Assembly: GCA_009760855.2 (NCBI GenBank)
Contig: WPIO01000006.1
Location: forward strand, 2,141,001-2,205,000
Source: Cristatella mucedo
Lineage: Eukaryota; Bryozoa; Phylactolaemata; Cristatellidae
Reading direction: 5' to 3'
Length of the DNA: 64,000 nt
The position numbers were made by a program, and so were the translations under genes. Of the stretch, positions 1 through 10,580 are shown in pieces. Position 1 is the stretch's first letter. The number at the start of each line of letters is the position of its first letter. The notes under the pieces are model-generated. The model was not told the DNA's origin, did no database searches, and saw only the letters and a list, made by a program, of their open reading frames with translations.

Positions 1-1336
1 CTGCTCAATTCGTTTGCCATCTACACACGTCCTTATGCAGGCGATGCCAGGTGAGATCCTCTCGATCGCTCCAATTCTCTTAAACCGAGGCAGGATTTTT
101 GGGGCAGGGCTGACATTATGAGCGTACCGAGAAGTCATGCCTCATGGCTTATTTTCAGATTAGGTCTTACTTTCGTGGAAATACGGTGTATGCAGCCACA
201 TCACCGGGGCTGGGCTTCTCATGCCTTTGACACAGCCACCACTGTTGATTGTCACTGCCTGTGCCGAGGCCACTGCAGCTGCCTCGCGCTGAAGATGCAG
301 CTGGCGCACACCTGCACGCATAGACACCTGCACATACGCACACCTGCAAACCTCCACACCTGTGACAAGTCGGGGGAGGGGCTGCTCAGCGGCTCTACTG
401 GCCGGCATCTGCAGCCGCAGATGGATATAGCTGTCTCAGCCTGCAGCTCTGCTGCGGAGGAAAACGAACGCTGGCGCTGCCGTCACGGCTTGTGTAATGC
501 CAATCGGAAAGGTGCCCTGCTCCGGTGCTGGTTAGCCACATTCAGGAGTACCAGGTGCGTCCGGTCCTCCGACCGAACCTGTCAGCCAAGCCCCGTGGAG
601 GCTGCCATGAGAGCTCACGCCTTGGTGGCAAAGCGATCGATGCCCCCCCCCGGCGTGAAAAAGCGGCCAATCTAGAGGTGCCTACGATTTGTAAGCCCAT
701 CGAGAAGCAGCGCTACGCCATCGGCCGACTGGTCAATGGTGCCCGAATCTCCAAAGCCAGACGTGCGCTTTCGTTAGCCTGCATGCCGGCATCCGCGAGA
801 GGTGCCAGTTGCACTAACTAGGCTGGAACTGCTGTACGCCTTCGTTAACATCCATCGACCTTAATCGAAGAGTGCTTATTGACTTTGTTGCTTTTTCAAA
901 AGAACTCGGAAGGATCTGCCTAGTCGATGCACTGCTGACAAGAGTAGCAGGACAAGCCTAAAAAAGGAACGATGAAACTCATCTTTCATGTGTATAGTGC
1001 CATGAGAGAGCTCAATCTGTATCCAGGCACTCAACTAACATATGCCGCGGGGCTCGACCCTACGATCTTAATCCATAAAGGCCATCACCTTACCACAACC
1101 AGAGCTGGCTGGACAAGCATCAAGCAAGACAAGGCGCCCCGCGTTTTATTTTGCATTTTGCATTCAAAATTACAGCGAACGTCTTCTTGTCATTTTGATT
1201 GATTGCTTCGTCATTTTCCCCGATTTGCAATCAAATGCTAATCTCGAATGGGGTTCTGGTTAGCTAGTAGACCATCGTCCTGCTAGTAAAACGCCCCACA
1301 CCTCATCTTGACGTTCTCAGTTTGCCTGGTCGTAGC
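1..1336. other. Unassigned stretch, no gene recognised
   Basis: Short open frames occur on both strands, but none carries a recognisable domain or motif and no repeat family of this window was identified here. A C-run of nine bases lies near 645-653. Confidence 0.4.
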
Positions 1337-1354
1337 AATCAGCCAATGCCCTCA

Positions 1355-1371
1355 CCCCCCCCCCCCCCCCC
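1355..1371 (+). repeat. Poly-C tract
   Basis: A run of 17 C follows a single partial unit of the CAATCAGCCAAT minisatellite at about 1337-1348. The complementary strand is a G-run that could form a quadruplex; this is an inference. Confidence 0.9.
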
Positions 1372-1414
1372 GGTTGCCCATCACTTTTCTGCTAGAGCAA
1401 GCCCAAGCCAAAGG

Positions 1415-1605
1415 CAATCAGCCAATCGTAGGGCGTAGCTGACCAGCAATCAGCCAATGGTAGGGCGTAGCTGACCAGCAATCAGCCAATGGTAGGGTGT
1501 AGGTGACCAGCAATCAGCCAATTGTAGGGTGTAGCTGACCAGCAATCAGCCAATGGTAGGTTGTAGCTGACCAGCGTTCAGCAAATTGTAGGTGTAGCTG
1601 ACCTG
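1415..1605 (+). repeat. 32-bp minisatellite with CCAAT motif
   Basis: Six tandem units with an exact 32-bp period start at 1415, 1447, 1479, 1511, 1543 and 1575. Each contains CAATCAGCCAAT or a close variant, followed by TAGGG and TAGCTGACCAG. The last unit is the most diverged and abuts a LINE-A fragment. A CCAAT box (NF-Y type site) is present in nearly every unit, but regulatory function is only a possibility. Confidence 0.93.
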
Positions 1606-2096
1606 CAGTGGCTCCCCAGTCGACCAACGCATAGACTTCAAAGTTCCGCCACTCACTTTTAGATGCCTTTATTCTTTGGCTCCAGCCTACCTACCAGATC
1701 TACTCCCCCACCAGGCTAAGCATCGTACCATTAACTTTTCGGAATCTAATCGTTTACCTATACCTCGTAGAACCTCAAATTCTTTAGAGACCGTGCCTTT
1801 TGTTCGTATGCTTCCAAAGCCTGGAACTCGCTTCCGACTGGCGTCACTGCATCTCTGACGTGATTCGTCTCTTACATGCTTATGCGGCGTGCTGATACTG
1901 CTCATGCTGCCACTAACCGTATTTGCATGCTGACCCTGTGCATGTGACCCCTATCCGTGTTATGCTCGTTGTCATTGAGCTTGCTACCACTAACCATTTA
2001 ATCGTGCTCCTTGCAGAAAATGCGAAGTGCTTAGAAAGCGATTGAGTTATCTGCGAGTGCTACATTAAATATAATAATAATATTATATTATTAGTT
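1604..2096 (+). mobile_element. LINE-A 3' fragment, decayed
   Basis: The first half reads as the C-terminal region of the LINE-A reverse transcriptase ORF, with MAPAYLPDLLPHQAKHRT visible in one frame. The second half is the 3' UTR, ending in the hairpin region and AATAATAATATTATATTATT. It is 5'-truncated. Many indels and a missing stretch after 1855 mark an old copy. Its 5' edge coincides with the end of the 32-bp minisatellite. Confidence 0.85.
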
Positions 2097-2379
2097 CCAT
2101 GATGATCTGCTGAAGGTGATCTACTGAACAGTAATTGCCAGTACTGCAACAGTTATTATAATAGTCCTTCAACAAGGCTTTCTCGTGGTCTTAGTAGCCA
2201 GGTGTGGGATGAGACAACTCAGCATCCAGTATTGGCGTCTGTGCCTTGGCATTTAATGGGAGGGAGTGTGGTAGCCTCAAAGCGCAGTTTTCGACGCCGC
2301 GTTGGATGCCAATTGAAGCCTCCGGAAGCCGTTGGGTGAGTGGTACTTCCCTCCAGCAGGCATTGGTGAAGCTGCCTAG

Positions 2380-2826
2380 TTGGTGAGCCGTGATTGGGTA
2401 AAGCGGTTGCTACTAAAAAGAACTTAAAAACCCACCTATTTAGGACAGCATTTAGTGGGTCCCTGTGATTCGTCCTTGATGTGGTTATGCGTGCTGACAC
2501 TGTGCATGCTGCCACTAACCACATTTGCATGCTGACCCTGTGCATGTCACCCCTAACTATGTTATTCATTTTGTTTGTTTATCAAGCATGGTACTACTCA
2601 CCATTCAATTGCATTTCCCTTTGCAGCAAATGTAAAGCGCCTAGAAAGAGATTGAGTTCTCTGAGGGCACTTTATAAAGTGCATTATTATTATTCACAGC
2701 TTCGGTCCCAAAGTCGTGGGTTCGAATCTTGTGGTGGGCGATCCATTATCGCCATTGCAAGCGGTGGGGATAACCGTAAAGGCTCTTCAGTCATTATACA
2801 AAAGAGGTTGCTAAATCAGCAAATTT
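2380..2826 (+). mobile_element. SINE-B, split by a LINE-A insertion
   Basis: The head is at 2380-2411 (TTGGTGAGCCGTGATT, degraded box A). The rest is at 2695-2826, with box B in GTGGGTTCGAATC and the SINE-B body ending in ACAAAAGAGG. The intervening 2412-2694 is a LINE-A 3' fragment. Removing it restores the order seen in the intact SINE-B at 46571-46755. Head and body derive from a tRNA-like Pol III unit. Confidence 0.82.
2412..2694 (+). mobile_element. LINE-A 3' fragment inserted in SINE-B
   Basis: A 5'-truncated copy starts at the end of the ORF (AACTTAAAAACCCACCTATT), contains the whole 3' UTR and the hairpin AGAGATTGAGTTCTCT, and ends in ATTATTATTATT. It is well preserved compared with its neighbour at 1604-2096, so it is younger. 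It lies between the A and B boxes of a SINE-B. Confidence 0.9.
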
Positions 2827-3079
2827 TTTCTGGTTGTGCTTCTGTGTTAGCGACGTTTTAAGGGATTTTTGAAACCGTAAGCTGCTTTGGTGTTAGCAGC
2901 TGTAAGAACACAACAAAAGCTACAGGTGTTTCTGAATGCTGCTCTGCAGCTTGGAAAGTCGCGAATCTTCGTTTTGTTTGACGAAAAATCCGCAGTCTGG
3001 CCTTCTGTGGCAGGGGTAAGTTCTTGTTTACCTTCTCTGCAGTCTCGGTATAGTTCGAGCAGTTACAGTTTTAGGCTGG

Positions 3080-3220
3080 ATCTTGTGAAGTCTGTTGGCT
3101 GTCGAATGCGTACCGAAAGCTACTTAGGCTTCGAGTGCATTAGAGAAAGCTCTCCTGCATAACAACCACTTAATCTTTGTGGCTTTGTAGAGTTACAGCC
3201 GGAGATAAATTGCATAACCT
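3080..3220 (+). mobile_element. LINE-B 3' end fragment
   Basis: It matches the LINE-B 3' UTR: GTCTGTTGGCTGTCGAATGC, ACCGAAAGCTACTTAGGCTT, a TCTCCTGCATAACA stretch and GTGGCTTTGTAGAGTTACAG. The same blocks occur at 12031-12165 and, on the other strand, at 35640-35790, 40600-40720 and 43180-43300. The terminal pentamer tail is poorly kept. Confidence 0.75.
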
Positions 3221-4660
3221 TGCATACGTTTGATATTTTTCTCATGAGAAATGGGTTACTTTCAAACTAATCACTCACCTTGTTAGAAAAAAGGTTTCTA
3301 TGGAGTAGTTAAAATTACTATTAATTCTGAGTAGATTATCGAGATTTACCATTGAAATAGATAAATAAATAAACAAATAAATATATATAAAATCAGGACA
3401 ATTTTACTTTGTTTGTTGTGGGATAGTGAAGATGGGTTTTAAGTCCTGCGTATCACCCTCCTAATCCTCGTGCCTTTTTAGAGCTATAGATGGGGATACA
3501 AACAAAACTAAGGGCTTCAAAATGGCTTTTTTTTATCTTGAGTTAATAATGGAGTGGACGACCGGCGAACTATGGTGAATTCTGCAGGCGTGGATTTGGA
3601 GTGACCCAGCGTAGACTCTGAAAATTCATTAATGCCTGTATTTTTCGTTAGAGGTCTTCGTCAAGAAGCTGAAAGCTAGTAATTGTCAAATTTAGAGGGA
3701 AATAAAGGTCCTGGGAGAAAAGCCCAGAAATAACGCCCCACCTCCAGGAACTTAATGCAGAATTCCGGAGCATGAACTCTGAAGTATGAACTACTGAGCA
3801 CGAACCGCAGAGCGTGAACTCCGGAGCATGAACTCTGAGCATGAATTTGCGTGCACTGGATATGGCTGAGATTGTAGAAAGTTTTTTTTATTGATCCTTA
3901 CTCAGTTTTTTAAATGGATCTCCGAAGCCGTTCTTCGCTTAACGTGGAGATGAAAATGGCCGACTAGCCCACAGCAGCAGTTAATAAAGGCTCAAGCAGG
4001 CCAGTGCCCGGATGTCAGACTTATAATCTTAGAAAGCCTTTCAGTCGTGAGCATTTTTTTCAGAACAATTTGGACGAACTGCTCAGGTTGCTCGCTACTC
4101 TTAAGCATAAATAAATAAATAAATAAATGTCTTAAATTCTCCGTAAGAAGTGTGTTCTTGTATTTTCCATGCTGCGGACGAGCAATATAGTTAGAGTGCA
4201 TGCAAAGGCTTTCGTTGTTCGGGACGGTGAATGTTTCTTTGGACCCACACGAAGCTAATTTAACAGGCTGCACTACAAAAGTAGCGGCTATTGGTTGAGT
4301 CTCTGCGATCGCCCAGGCACCATGCCTACCCGATACTTTAGTATGCGTTAGGCTGCAACTTTTGCTGAGCTGACTTGCGGTTTGATATTGGGAGGAAGCA
4401 GCGTAAATTACACGACTTTTGCTCCTATGGTCAGAGCATTCGCCGATAAGTTTGCTAGCAAGAAATACCTTAAGTGGCGACCTCCAGAGTTTAGGGCACA
4501 GATGAAGCACAAATATGGCTTCTGCCACGAATCCAAGCAAAACGTAGCTGCATGTCTAGAATATCATTTGTTGCCATTAAATATATATCCTCTAACTCCT
4601 CTCACTTGAAGTGAGCGATCGCCTAAGAACACCAATGCACTCCACCTTGCCTGGAAACAT
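3221..4660. other. AT-rich stretch, no gene recognised
   Basis: It contains short A/T-rich runs, including AAATAAATAAATAAATAAAT near 4110-4127 and a similar run near 3360-3390. Open frames up to about 180 codons on the minus strand near 3992-4540 show no domain or conserved motif and no codon structure I trust. Confidence 0.4.
3768..3849 (+). repeat. Degenerate 13-15 bp tandem repeat
   Basis: About six units of GAGCATGAACTCT and variants (GAAGTATGAACTACT, GAGCACGAACCGCA, GAGCGTGAACTCCG) run head to tail. Unit length varies slightly. Confidence 0.8.
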
Positions 4661-7106
4661 TAATAATAGTAATACACTTGATAAAGCACCCTCAGAGAAC
4701 TCGATCTCTTTCTAGGCGCTTTGAATTTTCTGCAAAGGAAACACGATAAAATAGTTATTGAAAATATCATGATTGATAAACAACATAAATAACATGGTTA
4801 CGGATGACATGCACAGGGTCAACATGCAAGTGTAGTTAGTAGAAGTGTGCCAGTGCCAGCACGCATAAGCACGTAAAGGACCAATCACAGGACTCATTAA
4901 ATGGTGTGACAAAAAGGTGCGTTTTTAATTTTGCTTTAAATGCGGTCAAGTCAGGAGATGTCACAACAAAAGTCAGGAGTGAGTTCCAGGCTGTGGGAGC
5001 ATACGAACTAAATGCACGGTCTCCAAATGATTTGAGATTTGTATAAGTTATAGGTAAACAGTTAGTTTCCGAAAAGTGGGTAGTACGATGTTTGGCCTGC
5101 TTGGGAAGTATATCTGAAAGGTAGACTGGAGCCAAACAATGAAGGGACTTAAGCAAGCGACAAACCTTGAAATCAATCCGTTGCTTGACTGGTAGCCAGT
5201 GCAGGTCGGCGAGAAGTGGTGTGATGTCGCAACTGCGATGCTCATGACAGACAAGTCTAGCTACAGAGTTTTGCACCAGCTGTAAACGCCTGGTTGCACA
5301 TGCCGGTAGACATGCAAGCAGTGAGTTACAGAAGTATAGACGCAACGCCACAAATGCATGGACCAACTTAGATGTGGTATCCTTATCTAAACAAGCCCGA
5401 TTTTTGCAATTTTATGGAGCTAAAAGTAGGCAGACTTGATTGTGAAGCTGATGTGACCGTCTAATGAAAGGTTATTGTGGAACAAGACACAGATTTCGTG
5501 CAGATTCAGCAGGAGATATGCTGGCAGAGCCAATTTTGATCAAAGCCTTTCCAATTTCTGAATCATACTTTGTTTGCCCATAACTAGTAAGTTAGTTTGA
5601 TCAGCATTGAATTTAGGGAAATCTGCTGCCATCCATGAGCGGATGTCATCAATACATGCAGCAAGGGAGTTGAGAAGATTTGACATGCTCGAAGGCTGGG
5701 AGGGATCAAAGCAAAGGTACAACTGAGTGTCATCTGCATACAAGTAAAAGCCTAGATTGTGCTTGGCAATCACATTGGCAAGAGGGAGATTATAAACTGT
5801 GAACAGAACCGGAGCAAGCACAGAGCCCTGAGGTACCCCATATTTCAGAGGTTCCTAGGATGATCTTTGTCTATTCACATCAATACTCTGGAGTCTCCCA
5901 CTGAGATAGGACCTGAACCATTGCAGAGCAGTGCAAGTGATGCCCAGGCGAGATGATAGGCACTCGAGAATGACTTGATGATCGATAGTATCAAAAGCTG
6001 CCGAAAGATCAAGCAAAACAAGCAGAGAAACTCTACCCATGTCTGCATTCTTAAGTAGATCGTTGTACACCCTAAGCAATGCTGACTCGGTGGAGTGATT
6101 ACCTCTAAAGCCAGACTGGAACCTACTAGCAAGGGTTGAGGTTTTAATAAATGAGTTCAGCATGACTCGTTCCAGTGTCTTTGATTGGTATGGTAGAAGG
6201 AAGACTGGGTGGTAGTTATTTAAGTTCTCTTGGTCTAATGTCGCTTTCTTGAGTAGTGGCCTGAGTACAGCTTTTTTGAAAAGTGCTGGGACATGACCTG
6301 AGGCTAATGACATATTAATTATGTTAGTTATGCATGGCAGCAGCAGATCAATGCAACATAGAAGCAGGACAGTGGGGATAGGGTCGAATAGACGTATTGC
6401 CTTTTTTGACTAGGAGGTGAACTTCAGGACGAGGTCATTAGTGACCTGCTTGAATGTAGATATTGAGGTTCAGCAAAGAATTGAGGGACAACATTCTAGG
6501 GGGTATTCTGCCATTGTAGAGATGGATTCCCTGATCTTGTCTATCTTCTGCACAAAGAATCGAGAGAAGCGATCGGCAAGATCGTCACCAGGGATCACCA
6601 GGTAAGGAGCCAATCTGGGAGGGATTGAGGAGATGGTTGATCATTGCCATCGGCATTTTTGGGTTGTGCATCTGTGATTCAACAATGTTTTTATGGAAGC
6701 TAGACTTGGCCTTTGCTAGGATCGATTGATACGACCTAGAGTAGTCCTCGCATGCCTGTCGATGGACGGTCTGTCATGATCTTTTTGTATGCTTTTTCTA
6801 GCTTGTGCTTAGTAGACCTGGCTAGTTTAAGGTCTGAGGTAAACCATAAGTTGTCTGGACGAGGGTGCACAGTGTGCTTAGTCAGAGATACAGTAGCTAT
6901 CAACCAATGACAACAGATCGGAAGGGGGACTGAGCAGCAGAGGCGAGCCAGATATTCTCGCACGGACTGGATTGATATCAATGGTCTTGAGGTTTTGCGA
7001 TTCCCGGGTGATTTTATAGGAAGATGAGAAGGGCACATACCGTATACTGAATGGGATCTGCACGTGGTCAGATAAGCAGGATTTGGTAATAATTGGTGAC
7101 ATTAAG
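4661..7106 (-). mobile_element. LINE-A, 5'-truncated 2.4 kb copy
   Basis: On the minus strand the copy runs from the endonuclease C-terminal half (edge near 7106) through the linker and reverse transcriptase to the 3' UTR and the (ATT)n-type tail at 4661-4675. The hairpin region near 4690-4720 is intact. It is the second longest LINE-A of the window. The 5' edge falls in a conserved part of the endonuclease, typical of incomplete reverse transcription. Confidence 0.93.
4836..7102 (-). pseudogene. LINE-A ORF2 remnant (EN C-terminus, RT)
   Basis: Reverse transcriptase pieces appear in several frames. 5855-6313 holds the RT N-terminal part (ASGHVPALFKKAVLRPLLKK, FQSGFRGNHSTESALL, LDLSAAFDTIDH). 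5540-5821 holds the catalytic YADD in FYLYADDTQLYLCF. 4836-5366 holds the C-terminal part with HWLPVKQR and an altered C-terminus. 6736-7102 holds the endonuclease end (SPIITKSCLSDHVQIPF) and the linker. Frameshifts between the pieces and a stop near 5821-5855 show that no full protein can be made. In the family the protein nicks the target and copies the element RNA from the nick. Confidence 0.9.
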
Positions 7107-7579
7107 TCCAGTCGCGCAGCTTAGCAATCGTGACTGCCGGACGAGTCATCGCTCAGTGGGGTCACTCACTGGGGTCACCTACCGGAGCCGAGGCTGAGCT
7201 TTCAGCCTTGCTATCGGCACTCCAGCGCCTGCCAACGTGGGCAGCAGCAGCAGCAGCAGCAGCATCAGCATCAGCCGTTACTCAGTGGGCAATACTCAGC
7301 TTAGACTGTTCCAGCCATTCCAGGTCAGCTACGTAGACGGTCGGTAAGTGAAACAGTCGATATAAAGTAAATAGTACTCCGGTCAAACCCAATGCACGTC
7401 CCTTTGCCCTGACATAATAATAGTTGGGCACCCGGATTGGCCCAAAAGATGTCTATTGCTATGCCAGCTGCATACACAATGAATCTTTTATTAAGACTAA
7501 TACGATTCGTATGCTAACATGTTGCTACAGTGCTAATTCCCTACTACACAAGGTATAGGTATCGTGTGCCACGGATACT
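7107..7579. other. Unassigned, with (CAG)n run
   Basis: A GCAGCAGCAGCAGCAGCAGCA run with CATCAG variants lies at 7232-7272. No gene signal was seen in the remainder. Confidence 0.5.
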
Positions 7580-8250
7580 GGCATACCAGCTTGTGCGATC
7601 AGGCGATTGCAGCTGGTGCAAAACTCTGCAGCTAGGCTTGTCTGTCGTGAGCGTCGCAGTTGCCACATTACTCCACTTCTCGCCGACAGGCACTGGCTAC
7701 CAGTCAAGCAACGGATTGACTTCAAGTTTTGTCGCTCACTTTTAGGTCCCTTCATTCTATGGCTCCAGCCTATCTGTCAGATATACTACCCCATTAGGCC
7801 AAGCATCGTACCACCCGCTTTTCGGAATCCAACAGTCTACAAATACCTCATACAAACCTTAAATCCTTTGGAGACCGTGAATTTAGTTCATATGCTCCCA
7901 AAGCCTGGAACTGCCTCCCGACCTGCATCAGAACATCCCCTGACCTGACCACATTTAAAAGAAACTTAAAAACACACCTATTTAGGACAGCATTTAGTGG
8001 GTCCCTGTGATTCGTCCTCGATGTGCTTATGCGTGCTGACACTGTTCATGCTGCCACTAACCACATTTGCATGCTGACCCAGTGCATGTAACCCCTAACC
8101 ATGTTATTCATTTTGTTTGTTTTTCAAGCATGATTTTACTTACTATTCTATTGCGTATCACTTTGCAGCAAATGTAAAGCGCCTAGAAAGAGATTAAGTT
8201 CTCTGAGGGCGCTTTATCAAGTGCAATATTATTATTACTATTATTATTAT
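7580..8250 (+). mobile_element. LINE-A 3' copy
   Basis: The copy starts in the reverse transcriptase C-terminal region (QLVQNSAARLVCRERRSC and HWLPVKQRIDFK are readable at 7607-7740, with one frameshift further on). It continues through the ORF end and 3' UTR to ATTATTATTACTATTATTATTAT. The 3' hairpin is perfect: AAAGCGCC at 8176-8183 pairs with GGCGCTTT at 8208-8215, and AGAGA at 8189-8193 pairs with TCTCT at 8200-8204. Confidence 0.93.
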
Positions 8251-8874
8251 CCACCATAAGTAAGTGGTTATAGGCCACGTGCTGTTGGGGTCGCAGCTGG
8301 TTTCTGTGGTCTCTGTTTAGTTTTCTGGGAAGTTTCTCGGTATACAACTCAGCGGCTAATCTTGAACTATGACACAGAAGTCGAGCACACCAGCAGCGAG
8401 CCCCCTCTTCCTCATCAGCAGGAGTGACCAGTATGCCCCCGGAGCAAACGGTCGCTCCTAGGGGTGAGATAATCGTCTTAAACGTTCTCGGATAAACGGA
8501 GAAAACGTGCGACTAGCTCACCCGCCACCTGGAACACCCTTTCGCTCTCAAAGATTGAGGTCTCGTGCTCACTCGGCAAAGTCCTACAGTAGGAAGCAGT
8601 ACGTTTGGTGACTCGGTGCGAATCGGCTAACCCAGCTGACGCTGGGAGAGGGGTCGTAGGGTAATTTCTTAGCAGCTGAGGTTGGATCTCCAGAAGAGCT
8701 GTTGGCTGCAGTGCAATTACTGCAGCAGATACTCGTGTTCGTGACACGAACGGAGAGAGTAAGAGAGAGTTGGATCGATCGATCGATAGATGGATCGATC
8801 GATCGATAGATGAATGGATGAATGGACGGACGGACAGATGGACGGATGGATGGATAGATAGAGAGAGATAGAGA

Positions 8875-8926
<52 letters not shown>

Positions 8927-9389
8927 GAGTGAGACGTGGGGAGAGAGTGAGACAGCGATAGAGTGTTGGTGGTGCAAGAAGTGCCGTTCAGATGGCATGG
9001 TAGCATTCCTGCTGGATGGTTAACATGCTCATAAGATTGACTGGCAGCAAAAAACCTCGGCCGACAGCTCGACGACCCAATTCAAAACAGGCGGCTCCGT
9101 GAACACCAATGTGCCATGTCTCAGATAGATGGTCCGGCCGGCTAGGAAAGTGGCAGACGACACATGAAAAATGGCGTTCCCAGTCGGCGGCAAAGTATTT
9201 CCTGTCTTTAATCTCGGCATTGCTGCCTCATCTTAATCACGGCAATGGTTGGTTCCAACAACTTGGTGTGCCCAGAAAGAATGTCCCGCTAGACCGAGTG
9301 TGGGAGTGAGAGGCTGAGCTGAGGTCCTCGCTAGGGCTCTTTTTTTTGGGGGTGGGGGAAGCTGACGTGGCGTTTCATCGAGCAAACCA
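8251..9389. other. No gene recognised; simple repeats
   Basis: Apart from the tetranucleotide and GA microsatellite at 8752-8948, nothing is assigned. Apparent Ser/Leu-rich open frames over the GA tract are translations of the microsatellite. Confidence 0.5.
8752..8948 (+). repeat. Compound GATC/GATA/GGAT/GA microsatellite
   Basis: GATCGATCGATCGATAGATG is followed by GAATG, GGAC and GGAT tetramers, then (GA)n with occasional GG interruptions to about 8948. Confidence 0.95.
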
Positions 9390-10580
9390 GTCATCTGTGG
9401 AGTTGCACAAGGGTCCGCTCTCTTGTTCCTTTGCTGCCCTCCACTGGCAGGGCAACCTGTATACCGAGCCTTTCGGAAAAGTGATTCGGGCCCATGGCAT
9501 CTGCTGTCACTTCTACACTGCCGATAGCTCCAGCTGTAATCGTCATTTAAACCATCGGAATCTGCTGCAGCCACAGATACACCGAATGCCTGCCTTGCTT
9601 GCACACGTTCGAACCAGCTTGTCGGTCAATTTTCTTAAGCCGAGCAGTGACAAAGCTGAACTAGTATCACAAGCATGCGGCTGGACTAAAAGACTTGGCT
9701 CTTCCAATTGGTAGTGCTGCAGTACTACAGTCATTCTGTGCTCGGAATTTGGGTGTTCCTATCGATAACTGCTTGAGGTTAAATGTTTTCATTGAGATGA
9801 CTCCTTCCACGGCTAGCCATCACATTAGCCCCTGCCCAAGATTAGGTATGCAGTCTACGATGGTGGCTGGCTAGAGAGCTTAATATTAGCCACCTTGTTC
9901 TGTCTAGGCTGGACTTCTGGCATTCATCTTTAGATGGCCCTACAGAAAAAAACCACTAAGCCTCTACAGCTGTGATGATAAATATGGCTGTAAGGCTGGT
10001 AAAAAAATCCTATAGGTTAAGCCATGTCCGTGTCTCCTTTACTGAATAAGGTTCGATGGCTTCCGGTTGATAAACGATTCAAAGCAAATTCCTACTCTGA
10101 TCCAGAGGCCCATTGTGGCTTGGCTCCTTCATACCTAGCAGAGCTGCAGCACCAGTTTCAGCATCCTCTTGCACTCAGGTCTCTCAGGAATATGAAGTAA
10201 CTGTTCCATTCTTAGCTTAAGGACTGACAGAAGGTTTGGCTCTGCAGTTCCTAGACTCTTGAACTCACTCCCACAATTCTCGCCAAGCAGAATCATCTCT
10301 CCTGCCACCGACTGTACCGACTGTACCGCATCCGTGTAAGCCGTCGTATGCTACTGCTTCCATGCTACCAACTTTCTCATCCTGACTCAGCTGTGCTCCT
10401 AACGTTCTCTTTGTCACATACAATTGAGTTCGAGGCTACCGGATGTGCAGTGAAAGCTGCTTTGAGTTCGCTCTTTGAAAACTCTCGTGCTCGAACACCT
10501 CTCTCGAACACCCATGCTTGCCTTCATTGTTGCCCCATGGTGCCGCAGACAGAGATACGCATTAAGCTGCATCGAGTGCC
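9390..10580 (+). mobile_element. LINE-B, decayed 3' half
   Basis: Translated pieces align with the minus-strand LINE-B at 43160-44728. They include a GKVIRAHGICCHFYTAD block near 9470-9525, NFLKPSSDKAELV near 9628-9666, and the C-terminal region around 10020-10190 (RWLPVDKRFK, GLAPSYLAEL). A 3' UTR-like part with CTACTGCTTCCATGCTACCA follows near 10350, and the fragment fades out near a CAGAGATACGCATTAAG stretch at 10550-10570. Many frameshifts make it a dead copy. The catalytic YADD position reads YTAD. Confidence 0.75.

Noticed and set aside
1337-1605. CRISPR array, because of regular 32-bp spacing
   Set aside because: Units are contiguous with no unique spacers, and the setting is an animal genome.
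3992-4540. Open frame of 182 codons on the minus strand
   Set aside because: No motif, no repeat in related sequence, and it overlaps an opposite frame. A chance frame is the simplest reading.
8584-9006. Ser/Leu-rich frames over GA tracts, also at 24559-24934 and 55117-55436
   Set aside because: They are translations of microsatellites.
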